A DNA stretch of 64,000 nucleotides from positions 44,363,059-44,427,058 of the forward strand of contig NC_133576.1 of assembly GCF_964106895.1 (NCBI RefSeq), given 5' to 3'. A model generated the notes under the pieces. The model worked only from the letters and a program-made list of their open reading frames with translations. It ran no database searches and was not told the origin of the DNA. Origin of the DNA: Numenius arquata (taxonomy: Eukaryota > Chordata > Aves > Charadriiformes > Scolopacidae). Position numbers and translations under genes: made by a program. This document shows, piece after piece, positions 1 through 13,100 of the stretch (positions are counted from its first letter, which is position 1; the number at the start of each line of letters is the position of its first letter).

Positions 1-955
1 TCATACAGTACTGGATAAAACCGGTGAGCCTGTGCAAAACAAATATGTCTATTCAGATTTTGCTTTGTGCTAAAGCAACAGCCTTTACTTTTAGGAGGCT
101 GCATAGTGGACTGGCGGATAAAGCTCTGGTTTGAATGTCAGTGATCTGGTTCTTTTTTTCATTTTGGTACAAATTCCATGAAATGTGAGCAGACCTCTTA
201 GATCTTGTCTTCGACCAAAAGAAAAGATTTGGTTTAGTTCAAATTAGGTTGCTCCAGGTAAACTCCTGCTGAGAGCGAGGCAGTTTTCCCATGGCTTACG
301 AGGGGAAGAAAACACCCGCTAAGTGTCATGAATTCAGTAGGATTTTTGTGGTTTATGTTAGCTCAGATGGAGCCTATTCTACAGCAGCTCTAATCTGGAT
401 TTCCAGGCAGACAGCAGTTTGATGTGTCTGTTAGCCAAGCTTGCGCAGGTGTTATCTTCTACTATTGCCTAGCAAGTCCAGAATCTGATCAGAAAATACT
501 GAATTTGCTCTACCTATCCTGTACAGATTGTTTTCTTCTGCATGATAAGTGTAACATATCCTGAAAACATCAGATTATCGGTGCAATGTGTTTCCAGGAG
601 GACTTCCATTCCCGGAAGCATCAAATTTAGTGTGCATATGCTACGCAACGTCTACATACTTGTTTTTATCAAAGAAACGCTATCCAGAAATACACAAGCC
701 CTAGTGGTGCCTCTAAATGCCATTAAATGCAGGGCAAGTTCTGTCATGCACAGGGGAGTATTTAGAACACTTCTATTAATATTTAGGTGCCTTGAAATTG
801 CCAGATGAAAGACTGTAGCATAAGAACAATAAGATTGCAAATATTTAACTGACACCACAGATGAACAGTCATTTTTGATACACTTTTCTCAAGATAGTAA
901 TGCTTATTTTTGGAATAATAATAAATGTTTGTGGTGTTTTTTTTTTTAAATGCAG
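1..955 (+). other. SLC37A1 intron (3' part)
   Basis: This is AT-rich intron sequence upstream of the first visible exon. I searched it for the preceding SLC37A1 exon (expected to end in a WFGKGR-like stretch) and did not find it. Short open frames here resemble nothing. Confidence 0.8.
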
Positions 956-1122
956 GAGGGGTTTGATCATGGGAATCTGGAATTCGCACACTTCAGTGGG
1001 AAATATCTTGGGATCCTTAATTGCTGCTTATTGGGTGTCTACATGTTGGGGTCTCTCCTTCGTGATGCCTGGTGTTATCATTGCTGTGATGGGAATTGTT
1101 TGTTTCCTGTTTCTTATTGAAC
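956..1122 (+). CDS. SLC37A1: SLC37A1 exon: transmembrane helices 5-6
   Basis: The acceptor is TGCAG after a T-run and the donor is GTAAGT. The first base completes a codon begun in the upstream exon. The translation contains GLIMGIWNSHTSVGNILG, a signature stretch of SLC37 transporters, then two hydrophobic segments ending CFLFLIE. It ends one base into the His codon that continues at 1861. This is the first exon in the window; I found none at 1-955. Confidence 0.95.
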
Positions 1123-4100
1123 GTAAGTGTTTTAATGGGATAAAACTGTGGAGGGTTCATTATGGGTAAAGAACACCAGGTGTTTAAGCTAAATGACCCA
1201 GTGCAAAGTATATTCTTCAGGCTAGGCCAATACTTAAAGAACTTCTAGGAAGTTCTAGAACACTTGATGGAGAAGAACCTGTGTACTTCTAAAGAGTTTA
1301 TGTGCTCTTACTCTGGCATACCTGAGAGAGTAAGACTTCAGAATTCAGTCCACTGCCCTGTCATTACTGCCATGTCTTTATAAATTGTTCAAGTGTATCT
1401 TAGCAGAGTGTCCCACCTGGCTGCAATGTATATCCTGTGCTACCATTCAATCCATGCCATCCATATTCTGTGCTATGAAACAGAGCAAGTTTTATCACTT
1501 TTAGTTAGAAATTAAAAAGAAATGCCCCGTCTTATTCCTATGTAGACGCAGAGATATTAGTATGAATACTTACTTTCCTGTAACTGTCCTATCTCAGGAA
1601 GTAAAAAGTTCTGCAGATATAACTAGAATGCTGTAGTGAGCTGGACTGCCAAAATAGCACTTAATGTGGTTGTAGGATGGGAAGGGTACCATGGAGCACC
1701 CTTTTCTTTTTCCCTAAAGCTACAGCTACACATTTTTACCAGAACTACTTCTGTGTTATCCGTACTGTTGTTTATTGTCCGTAAATTACACTACTGGTGT
1801 TTTAAGAGCTATTCATTATGCTTGTTTTCACTAGTAACTATATGTGGTATTGTATTTCAGATCCTAAAGATATAAGTTGCTCCTGCACACCATCCAGTGT
1901 AAGTGAAAGCTTTTTCTATTTTGATTTTTGCCTCCTAATATACATTTATTATGATAGTTCTGGAAATCAGATAAACTGCATGGCTCTTTTGTGCCGAGCT
2001 GTTATAACTGACCCTATACTTGAGGGAATGATTTGGCTTCTGGGTTTCACTGGTAAACCAGTAACTTACTTTCTGTCAAAGCAATGTGAATCAAGAGGTG
2101 AATGCGTTTGTTTTAACTTAAGTTTTGGGATTGATGAGCTTACTACAGTAAAGCAAACAAAAACTGCTCATCTTTTTTTTTTTTTTTTTGAGTTCTCTTA
2201 CTTCCCTCCAGTCTTCCCAGCCATCTTCAGAGCATTTTGACCTATTCTACTGTTCTTGCCTTCATTGCTTAGATGTGACATAATGAGATAGTTGCCAACC
2301 ATATCCTGTGAAGGGTCTCGCTGTGTGAAAACCCTGTATTAGGCATTGCAGAAAGTAAAGAGCAAACAGCCTTTTTGCTGACATAGCATCAATGAACCAT
2401 GCATCTGTGGGCTTGGGGATGGAAGGTGGGATGTTCCCTTGGAGAGAGGGAAGGACAGTAGGAGCATGTCGTGCGGGAAAAGAGGAAGCAAGGAATGAAT
2501 ATGAAGCTGAGGTGAAGAAATTGGAGCAGTTAGTCTGTGACAGTGAGTGTAGTCGTGATATAATAAGGCCTTTATTTAACAAAAACTGGCATTAATGAAG
2601 GTATGTGAAAAGGAGAGAAGTAATCTGTTCTTAGTGGTATGGGTCACGTGACAAATCAATGCTTTAGTTTTTGTAGCATAACAGGATAATTTGGGTTGGA
2701 AGGGATCAGGCCTCTGGACATTGTATGGCCCTACACTCTGCTCATATAGGTCTAAATTTGACATAGGATCAAATTGCTGCTGTCATATTTTGAAATCCTC
2801 AAGCTCTGGTACCAAGACATTTGCCCAGTGCTTTTGAACCAAAAGTCCATAAGACATCTTATGTACTCAAAATTAAGTAATGTAGAAAGCCATGTCAATG
2901 GCAAAAAAATGTGCCTTAGAAAGGTTTAGCTACTAGTGAGGAGGCGATTCCTTCCTTTCTTGCCTGGTGTAGCTCTTACCCAAGAGGAGGGAGGCAGTCT
3001 GAACAAAACGAGAGAAAAGTAACTAACAAGGAAAGGGGAAAAAGAAAGTGAGCATTAGGAAGACCAGCTGTGTATAACTTCTTGTAATAGACTGTCATTT
3101 GTAGCCCAGTTTTGTTCAGGGGTGTGTTTGCAAGTTCATCTCTGTTTCATGTTCCTTAAGACTCTGGTATGTGTTTGTCTCTAACAAAAACCTAGAGCAG
3201 CGTGTTGCTCCAGGCTCTTTCTCCTTTGGCTCCCAGGAACCTGTGGGCAACCACGTTTTCAACTAGTAGGGGGGAGACTGGCAAAGAAGGTCTTAAGGTT
3301 TCCCATGTGTGAGGGCAAATCAAGGCTGTTAGGGAAGGCATTGGAGGGAAGGTCCCAAGGGAATCCCACGTTTTCCACTGCTAGGGGATTGCACCTGGAG
3401 ATTGTCTGCACACGTAGGTATATGTGAACTATACCTTTCAGTTGCAAGTCTCACAGATAGATTGTGCAGGGATCACGGATTGTCATGGAGTTGTCAGAGT
3501 TGGAAGTGACCTTTAGAGATCATCTAGTCCAACTCCCCTGCTAAAGAGCAGGGGATGATTGCTGGTTTTTTACCACCCTCCTCAGTAGTTTCAGGTAGAT
3601 GGCTCTTACATTTTAAATGCTCTCTTCTTGAGTAATAACTGAAAGCAACTTTTCTAGCCTGTGTTATCTCCTCTTTACCAGTTAATGGGCTTTTTCTCCT
3701 CAGGTGAAGTACTGTTGATAAAGCTTCTGAACACTTGTAATGGTCTATGGAACCATTTAGTTCCATAGTTTAGTTTGTTATTGTGAGGTAAGGTGTGCTC
3801 ACAATGCACCTTATTTTTCATTTAATTCTTTTTCATTTCTTAAAGATAAAATATTCTCATACTTGACGAAAGTTAAGTGATTCTTAGAGACTTCTAACAG
3901 GAGGCATTTTTTTTCTTTAGCTTTTGTGTAGTGCAGAAATGCTCTCATGAACGCTTCAACTGCTGTTTGTAATACCTAGAGCATAATGTTTACAGAATTT
4001 GCTGTTAAGCTTTATGGAAGTAAATGTTTGGTATTTTTTTTAAATACACTTCCACTGGAAAGCATAACTAAAGACTTCTGCACAGTATATTGCTTGTATG

Positions 4101-7100
4101 TCTCAAGGAGGTAGTATGGAAAAATCTCACATGCAATATCCACTTGCCGTGATGTTTTTAACAAAAAATTAGTGTTTTAGGAGCTTTCCCCCGCCTTCCA
4201 TTCACCATCCTTTCACCCAGTCCCGGAAAGGGGCTAGCATTTGACCTAATCTCTAGGGCCACCAGCAAGATCACTGCGCCAGGTGCAGTGTCATTGTGTA
4301 GGGATGCATTTGACCTCTGTTTCCCTGGAAACCTTGCTTTCCAGAGCAAAGGGCATCACTCCTTCCTTCGCTGTTCCATATATTCAGATCTGCAGATCTT
4401 GTAGGAGGTTTATAAAAGTGCTTCCCCGCCTGCCTTGGACCCTTCTCAGCTTAAGATTTGTCATTGTCTTGGGAAGCTGTATGTCACTTGAATTGCTCAA
4501 ATACCTCTCTTCAGATCTGTGTGGTCTGCAAAGTACAATGGATTCTAAATCCTTAGTGAATAGGGCTCAGAGCTTCTGTTCGCTGTGGGTAGGGTGGTTT
4601 TAGAAGTAAGGAAATTAGTAAGGTAAGAGCAGAAGTTTAAGGAGATCTACAAATGCAGATGTGGCAGTGACCATGTCCGATTGTAAAGAGAACAATGATT
4701 GCTAATTGAAGGAAGGCTCATCTAATAAAATAAGACTGTGTTATTACTGGGAACAAAAAAATTCAGACGTGTTGTAAAAGGTGTAGAATTTGCTGGCAGG
4801 CATAAAATGCTAGCTGTCCTTTTTTAATCGGTTGTTTCAGTGACAACCTGAACAACTTGTGTGCTTTTGCAGGTAGTTAGAAATGTTTTTCTAAGAAATT
4901 AAAGAACCATACACACTTGCTTTCCTCATAAAGCTGTAGTAGGTCACTTTGGACAGCTGTCTTGGTTAGGTGCAGGCAGCTCTGCCACCTGGTGCCAAAA
5001 GCCAAACCTCATTGTGGAAAAATGAGGCCGGTTAAATTTAAGCACAACTAAAATAAATGTTCAACGTGAGGGAAGGACTTAGGATAGATTTATATTAAGA
5101 TTTATGGATCAGATTCATCTCTGTGTGGTATCGCTATTTTGGAATAATTTGGTCTACTGTTTATTTGCAGCATGATTGTGAGCCAAATATTTCTACACAG
5201 TTTGTAGTGGTGAGTAATCAGATTTCACTGAGTTGTCCAGAAGCACAGGCGGCGAGCCAGGCCCAGAGCCTTGGATGCATGGTTCTTGTTCTTCATTCAC
5301 CGATTTCTTGGGCTGTGTTTCATTTGCTTGTATTCATCTTGGCTCTGATTTATAAATCTGAAATTTGTTTCAAAACAAATATTTGAGTACAGTAAAATGC
5401 TTTTAAGTGCTAGCATTGGAGGCTTAATCTATGACTTTCCAAAAGGCTATACCTGCGACAAATGCAAGCGAGAAGTCAGTGCGCTTTATTAAGTACTGGT
5501 ATACTTTCATAATGAAAGTTAAAGAGTAGATTTACAGGCATTTGAGAAATATAATGATTTATAACTGGTTTTATTACTTCTCATCTTTTCTCCCTGTACC
5601 CTTTTTTTTTTTCCCCTGGTAAGCATGTTAGTTGCATCATGTTCATACAGAGCTGTCTTTATGTTCTAGGAACTTTCTTTAACCTGACTTTGCATTTCCA
5701 GGAAACTTAGTTCTCTTAAGCTCCTATGGCAAAGTGCTTCTGCATTTAAAAGATACCAGACTGCAATTTTTATCTTCTGAAAAGGAGAAAGAAGTCTAAG
5801 TATTAAATGTGCAGCCTCTCAGTCTAGTCCTTTTCCCCAGACATTTCCTCCTTACCACAGTAAATCTTATTTTTGACAGTCAAATGAAAAAATCTCATTT
5901 TTTTTCTGCTGAGCTGCTGAATAAAGATGTAGATGACTTGTCTCTAGATAATGGATTTTCTTCCCCACAGATTATTGTAAATCGCTTTTTTGACAAGAGC
6001 CTAATTTTCTGTAAGATAAAATTTAAAAATCTGCTTCATCAGACACTGTGGTTTTGTGTGTTGTTTGTTTATTTTGGGAAATACATGCCCAAGACATGCC
6101 TGAGGCCTGCATTGAACAGCAGAATACTTTAGTTTATCCTTAAAATTTTTTTGCCTTTTTAGAAGGATTTTGTTGATGAATGGCAGTTTGTCTAAAGAAT
6201 ACTGCAATACATATCCTTGCATTTTTGTTGGGGAAGAATTGCCTATTGATTAATTTTGAATTAAAATGTTCAGTGTTTTATTATTTGTGGTGGTGGGTTT
6301 TGGGTTTTTATTTGGGGCAGAGTTCGGGGGCTTTGTTTTCTTTTGCTTTTTTAATGTGGCATCCAGAAAGTGATTAGACACTTAAACAAACATCTCATCC
6401 CTGAGGAATGCATAGTGCCTCTTGTGGTCTTAGCAATAAGTTCTCTGTACCTGACTGCAAACCTACATTGAAGCTGTGTATGTAATTTGGTGGACAAACC
6501 TTAATGTCCTTGGCAAATCTTTTTAGACCAAGGATCTCAGAATTATGTTTTCCAATGAATACAGTTGTTGTGAACTGGTACACTAATGCACTTGTTAATA
6601 AGTAAGTATAAAAAGCAAGCCCATCTGGGGCTCAAAGTATAGCTTGTTGCCTCGATTTCTGTACTGAGCATGCTGGAGGTGCTCAGACTCTTCATTATCC
6701 TTCCTGCCTGCAAAAGCACAGTCCATTTCTGGGTTAGAAGAATGGAGTGAGCATGAGTTAAAGGGATAAACTTTTATTTTAAAGGGACAGGGAAATGAAG
6801 AATCAAGGTTTTCCTGAAACAAATCAACTTCTCTGTTGCTACTAGGATCATCTTCTTATAAGAAAAAATTAAGTTTGCAATGTCAGTGAAAGTTCAGTAG
6901 AGGAAAAAACAATAAAGATGTTAAGAATAGTGCAACTGTGCTCTGAATTCAGTACGCTGCTTCTGTATAAAAACAGAATGAAGTTAGCCTTCAAATAAAT
7001 TTGTGATTGCATTTTATGTACATTGCCATAGGTCTGCAAAAGAACTTTAAAAACCCAAAATACAGAGTCATTAAATGAAAGATGCTTCATTTTGGGTTAT

Positions 7101-10100
7101 GTTTATGTTACAATGCACAGAGGCTTTTGTTGCAGAGAAATGATTAGCTCTAATGTAGCCCTTTAAAAATCAAGCAACAAAAGTATGGTTTTTTTTGTTT
7201 TTTGTTCTTTTTTTTTCAGAGTTCTAAAAACATCTTGAATGGTGCATGTCGATTCAGAGTCCAGATGCCAACCTTAAACGCTAAGGAAACCAGCAGACCT
7301 CAGGTAAAATCTAACATATTGTTGTAAAATAGTACAGAAGACTTCCCAAAGCTCACATAAATATTCCCAGTAGATTTATTATTGGTAAAGATTGCTCTTC
7401 GTTTTATTATACTGACATCTACTTCCATCTTCATATAAAAATGTAACTCCATACAAGGGAACTAAGCGTTATCTAACATAAATACTGCAAACTAAGCTGA
7501 GTAAGACAGCATGCTTACTCAGTTGGTCTTAACTTGTGCTCTTCATATAATTCCAGCAAAAGTACTGCACTGCAAAATATTTGAAAGATAGCCATTTGAA
7601 ATCTTTAAAGTACTTTCACCATGTTTGTCCCCTCCTTGCAGTCTCACTTCTCTCCCTTTGTCATGTAACAGAAGTATGTACTTACCATTACACCTAGAGA
7701 CAGAGTTCTGAACATGAGCAATTAAAACTTGTAACTGTAAGTGCTGGTAATTCTCACTGGAAACTGAATTCTGATTTGCCTATTTGTCAGCAAAAAAAAA
7801 AAAGACATTTTATCTTGTGATGGACATTAACTGAAAATTTCCTTTTGAAATTTTGTATTTGTATTCAGTACACTTGGCACATTATATCCTGAGAGGGTGA
7901 CTTTTTTTTTAACTTCTTTCAGACTTTTACAGGAAAACAGAAACTTCCTGTTCTTTTCATCCTTTGCCCACAAAATAATAATCAGCATTCACAGGGTGTA
8001 ATAATCAGTGTTGATGGAAAGGTTTTGAAATTTTTGTTAAGGAAACACTTTACTCAGAATTTCGATCAGTCCAGCTTAAACCCCCTTTGTACTGAGTTTA
8101 TTCACGTTCATTTTGAGCTGCCCAAGAACAGTCTCCAGCCTGGAAACCATTTATCAATATTATTTCACAACCAGCTGGAAGATAAGGGGAGAAGATCTAA
8201 CAACATCAGTAGATGTCTTTAGACGAGTCATGGAGACAATTAAAATATAGTCAGGAAATCAGTAGACAAAGATTTCTCTTCTAACTCTGTTAGTACTTCT
8301 ATTTGGCACCCTCGCTATCAGCCTGCACAGAGAGTCTGCATAGCAAGTGGGCACAAAAGACACATCCCCCCCTCCTCTCACACTGACTACTGCTCCCTTG
8401 TGAGCAGGACAGAGAGACAACACGGACAACAGAGCATGAGGGCACTTGCTGGCAATCCTGTTAATATTCCTTTTCTTTTTTTTTTTTTTTTTCTTCCTGC
8501 CAGCTGGGCCTTATCTTTATAATATGGAGTACTAACAAATCTTTAATAAAAAAATGAAAAATCCTTGTTTGTCACTGTTTGGGACCCCTGATTTTCTGCC
8601 AGTGACAAAAGGTAATCTTACTCTTGTCAAAGTGGAGTTGAACGTCTTTCCTTTCTACAGTGGTTGTGCTACACTTATGCTGAGCTGATTATTGCAGTCA
8701 GCTTTTGTGCCTGCACAAACAACAGATGTTTTGGATTTACGAGCTGGTCTCCTCCAAGCTCACTGGAATGGCAGCTTTTACTGATTTTTTTCATTGACCT
8801 CTTCAATTACTGTAAAAAGAAAGCAAATATTCAGGATATGCAGTGATTGAAAGCAGAATGTGTTTTTGGCTGCGTGACCTGAATACCTCTGTGTGTTCAT
8901 TACTGCTTATATGAGGTTGGACTCTTAAAAATTGCAGAAAATCGAAGGATAATGAATCCTTCCCCAGAGATCAAGAGTCTGCCATATGCCTAATCACACT
9001 CTATGACTTGCTGACAAGGCTGCACAATGTTATCTTTGCCAAGCATAAACTGCTTGCTTCATTTATCATTTGGCTATGTGCAGTATAAAAATCCCATATT
9101 GTAGATAAAAGCTTCCAGCATGAGTTGCTAAATAAGTTATTCCAACTTTGGTCACTTCCACTTCAATATTTAACCCTCTCTTCTTAAGTAGGCTTAGAGC
9201 TACCTGTCTGAGAAATGAGCACCATTACCTTGGACAATCCTGATTAGGTTTGCTGTGCAAATTGTGCAAGAGATATTCCCTTAAGAAACTGTCTAGACCT
9301 GTCTTCCGTTGAACCAAGTGGGGAGCTTGACTGCATAAACATCCCTTTTTTTTTTTTTCCCCCCCTTTTTTCCTCCATGTTTTTTATTGTTAGTAGCTGA
9401 TACGGTTTGAATTGCTACTGTTAAAATAGTTCAAGCTTTGAAGTTGTTTCAGTAATGCAGAAGATAAGTACTGATGATGATGCAGTGGCTCATGTGCCAT
9501 AGCGTAGGTTTACAGTGCCGTTTTAGAGGTCTCTAGATGTTTTTCCTGTCTTCTAGTTCCTGCTTCACCAGAGTGAACAGTCTCCCGTAAATGTTGCATC
9601 CAATCTACCAACTCTGTACAGATGTTATGGATGCTGTATGATAGCTTCTAAAATTATACTGAGTGCCTGGGCTCAGGTGCCCAGATGGATCCCTAGTGTT
9701 TTCTCCTAAATGGAGTTCTTTAAAAACAGAATTTACTTAGAATCACCGAAGGTTAAGTAGCAGGATTGAATTTGAATTTTTCCAGCACTTAATATTTTTT
9801 TTTCTTTCTTCCTCCGTCATCTTGCCAAATATTAATCTGAAAGCCTTCATCTTCGTAATAACTATGGGAAATAGAATGATGTGCTGTTTGATCTTTATCA
9901 ACCTGTAGCCAAATATATGTTTGAGGCTTAATTCTTTATTAAGGCTTTATTCAAATGCACAAGAACTGGAAGAAAGAAACAGTATGTAGAGTATGTCCAT
10001 AGCTAGTAAGAGTACACATCTAGGTAAGCTTCTCAGTGAGCAGGTGAAATTGAAGGTAGCTATTGGTAAAATCTAGGCTTTTATAATTTGTGGATTGTAA

Positions 10101-13100
10101 TGCTCAACAAATGAAACAGACATGGAAAGATAAGTGATTGCTTAACTTAAAGCACTTGGTATCCATAATTCGATTGGAAAGATGACCTGTATTTAAATCG
10201 GTGAATAAGATGATGTTACAGAGTCTGAAAAATGGGCTTAATATTTGTACAGGAGGAAGATAATAGCATGCTTTTGTATGGAAATGCGTTGTAGTACTCA
10301 GTACTCATTGTTCCTTTCTTTTTCATATGGTGTTGCTGGGGGAAATTGCAGGATCCAGAGATGCAGCACTTGCTTATTGACAGTGAAAATTGCAGTGTGT
10401 CACTGAACTCCAGCCCTGTGGCCACTGGGGAAGGTAGACACGGGACATCAGCTATCAGCTTCCTTGGGGCCTTGCGAATACCTGTGAGTACATGTGCTGT
10501 TCTTACCGGTTCTTGTAAGAATTAGGTTTTACCTCAGAATCCATATTACTGAGAAGTTCTAGATGGAGTGCTAGGTGACATTAACTTTGCATCACAAGCT
10601 TTCATTGTCTGGTGTATACAGGGCTAAAGCAGATCCTGGTACACAGGACAAGGTGTGCCCTTCCCAAAGGAGGAGTGAAGAATCAGTATAAGAGTACTCT
10701 TTTCCCCAGTAAGCAGATGGCATAAGCTCATTGGTAGCATCTTAGAAACTACAAGTATCTAGGCTTCAGCATCTGTGTGAATGGCTTGCTTTTTTTTTTT
10801 TCCCTCCTCATTATAAGTAATACTAGAGCAGCCTGTAATGTAATAGTTTGCTGGTCTTAGTTAATGACACATGGATATTAAGAATGGAATAGCAAGCTGA
10901 GTTTGGAAGCACTTCTCTGTGTCAGAGCTTCCTTCCGTGGCTTCCCTTTTACACACTTGAAAATTGTTTTCAAAAGCTTTAATTTTAAAATCATTTGTAT
11001 AGTTTATATTGAGAAGTTTCAGATGGCCCAAATATTTGGAGTGCTTGTAAAAGCAAAGAAAGGAAGTTTCTTTTAGGTCAGGGACAATCGGCCTTGATTG
11101 TCCTCTCAGCTTGAAGTCTAGCAGCTTTAATGGGATGCACAAGTAGCATTATCTACAAATTGATTTGGACCAGGTATAAAGGTAAGGAAGGAAATGCCCA
11201 GCACTGTATTCCTGCATCCTGTTGTTCTGTTCAGTCTGATCCTCTGTCTCAAGTTTTTTCCTGTGGCAAAGTGGAAATAATGGGTAGAAAAATTTCTGCT
11301 GTTGTGATCTCTGTAACTGCAGTATTTTTCCTGCCTGTTGTTGGGAAGGGTCACAGCTGTACGTGAAGTAGAGCCAGCTGTGTATGTGTGTTGTCTGTGC
11401 AGATAACTGCAGTACTCCATACCAGGGACTTAAGAAGTCCTGTGTCAAACAAAAAGCTATCAGATGGTGAGGGAAATGAAGGTAGGTTAATACGGCAGTG
11501 TGGTTGCAGCTCTGTGCAGTAAGCATACTTTTCATATACCCAGCAGGAAAGAGGATGGAGCAAATTAGTATTTTAAATAGGTGTATGCCCTGTCTGTAAT
11601 CTACTTTTACCACATATCAATTTGAACTGTGTCGTGCTGGTTAACTGGCTGTATGTAAAGAGTTAAACAATAAGGGAGAGATTGTAAACCCAACTGAAGG
11701 ATTGATCTAAAGAACACAAAAATATGCCCATTTCTCTGGAATACACTCCAAACCTGCTATAGTGCTATATAAAAAAACCTCTTTACATGAGGAAAATAAG
11801 TGATGCGGATGTCCCAAACAGTATCAGATTCTCCCTGTTGATTTTAGTGTTCCCTCTCGGTCAATTCAGTACAATTACGAGAAGAGAAAACATAAGTAAA
11901 CTACCACAGTCTGCTCTGATTGTCAGCTTTGTGCTGTTAGGGAAAGAATGCTTCTTGGGAATTCTTAAGAGAAAAAGAAAGGCCTAAATGCTTCTTAGAA
12001 GCCATTTTCATAATGGTCTTTGAAAGCAAATAGCAGCCTCTGTGAAGATACTAACTTCCTATTTCCTTTGTTTTCTTAGGGAGTCATAGAGTTCTCCCTT
12101 TGTCTTCTGTTTGCGAAACTGGTGAGCTATACTTTCCTCTTCTGGCTTCCGCTCTATATCACAAATGTAGGTAAGTATCACAATAAGGGGATACAGAATT
12201 ATGACTACAAAGTGTCTGGAAGTAAGAGTTTGAAAATAAATAAGAGAATAAACATTGCTACTTCTGAAATATGGTATCTTTGCTATAGCAGCAGGAGAGT
12301 TTTAAGTCACCAACTGACATATTTCTCAGTTTTATGAATTCTGTATTATGTGAGGGCATTTTCAAAGCAAATGAAGAAAAAGAATCTGGCTTATCTTCAA
12401 TAATTCAAAGCATCAGTGCTGTGGCTTTGGCTCTTGCAAACCAATCAAAAAAAAGTTTACTTTCTAATAATGTTTCCAAATGATCCAAGTCCCCTATTAA
12501 AATATATACCAAAAATCTAAACAAGCTTCTTTATCTGTTCAGTACTGCTGGGGTTTTTTGTGCTGTAGAGTACGAGGAAGGAGTTCTCCTTAGCCAGAGA
12601 AATTCATGTTCTTGTGAGTGTGACCCTTAAACCCCCAGTTAACAAAGAAGTTGTCCTGGCCAAGTATGGTGCTAACAACCAGCAGGTAACAACCAGTTCA
12701 GACACGCTGAACACCCTATGAAAACACCTGAAGCTGCAAATCCTGTAGCTAAATGCTGTTGTGTGTGGACTCTACCTGACCAGTGCTCCTGCAGAACTGA
12801 GTACCTTAAAAGCAGTGGGCTTTTATTAAAAAGGCTAGTGATATTTACCATAGTATTGCCACCTGTGTTGTGGCAGATACTGGTGAGGTTATGGTAGTGC
12901 CACAGCCACCGCTGTTTTAGCACATGCTGCTCTTTCAAATGTATTTCAGAAGCTTAAAAAAAGATACCAAAGGATTTAGAAATTCATCTGGTTTTGAAAC
13001 TTCACACTGAACACAATGGGACTTGGATGCCAAACTTCCTGATGTACTTTTGGAAGTATTACCCCATAGCGTATCAGTGACTACATTAGACTAAATACAC

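Larger units (their letters stand above)
1123..7219 (+). other. SLC37A1 introns flanking the 1861-1898 exon
   Basis: Two introns (1123-1860 and 1899-7219). The second contains two weak CR1 remnants on the minus strand and several T-runs, for example at about 2172-2189. I see no further exon or RNA gene. Confidence 0.75.
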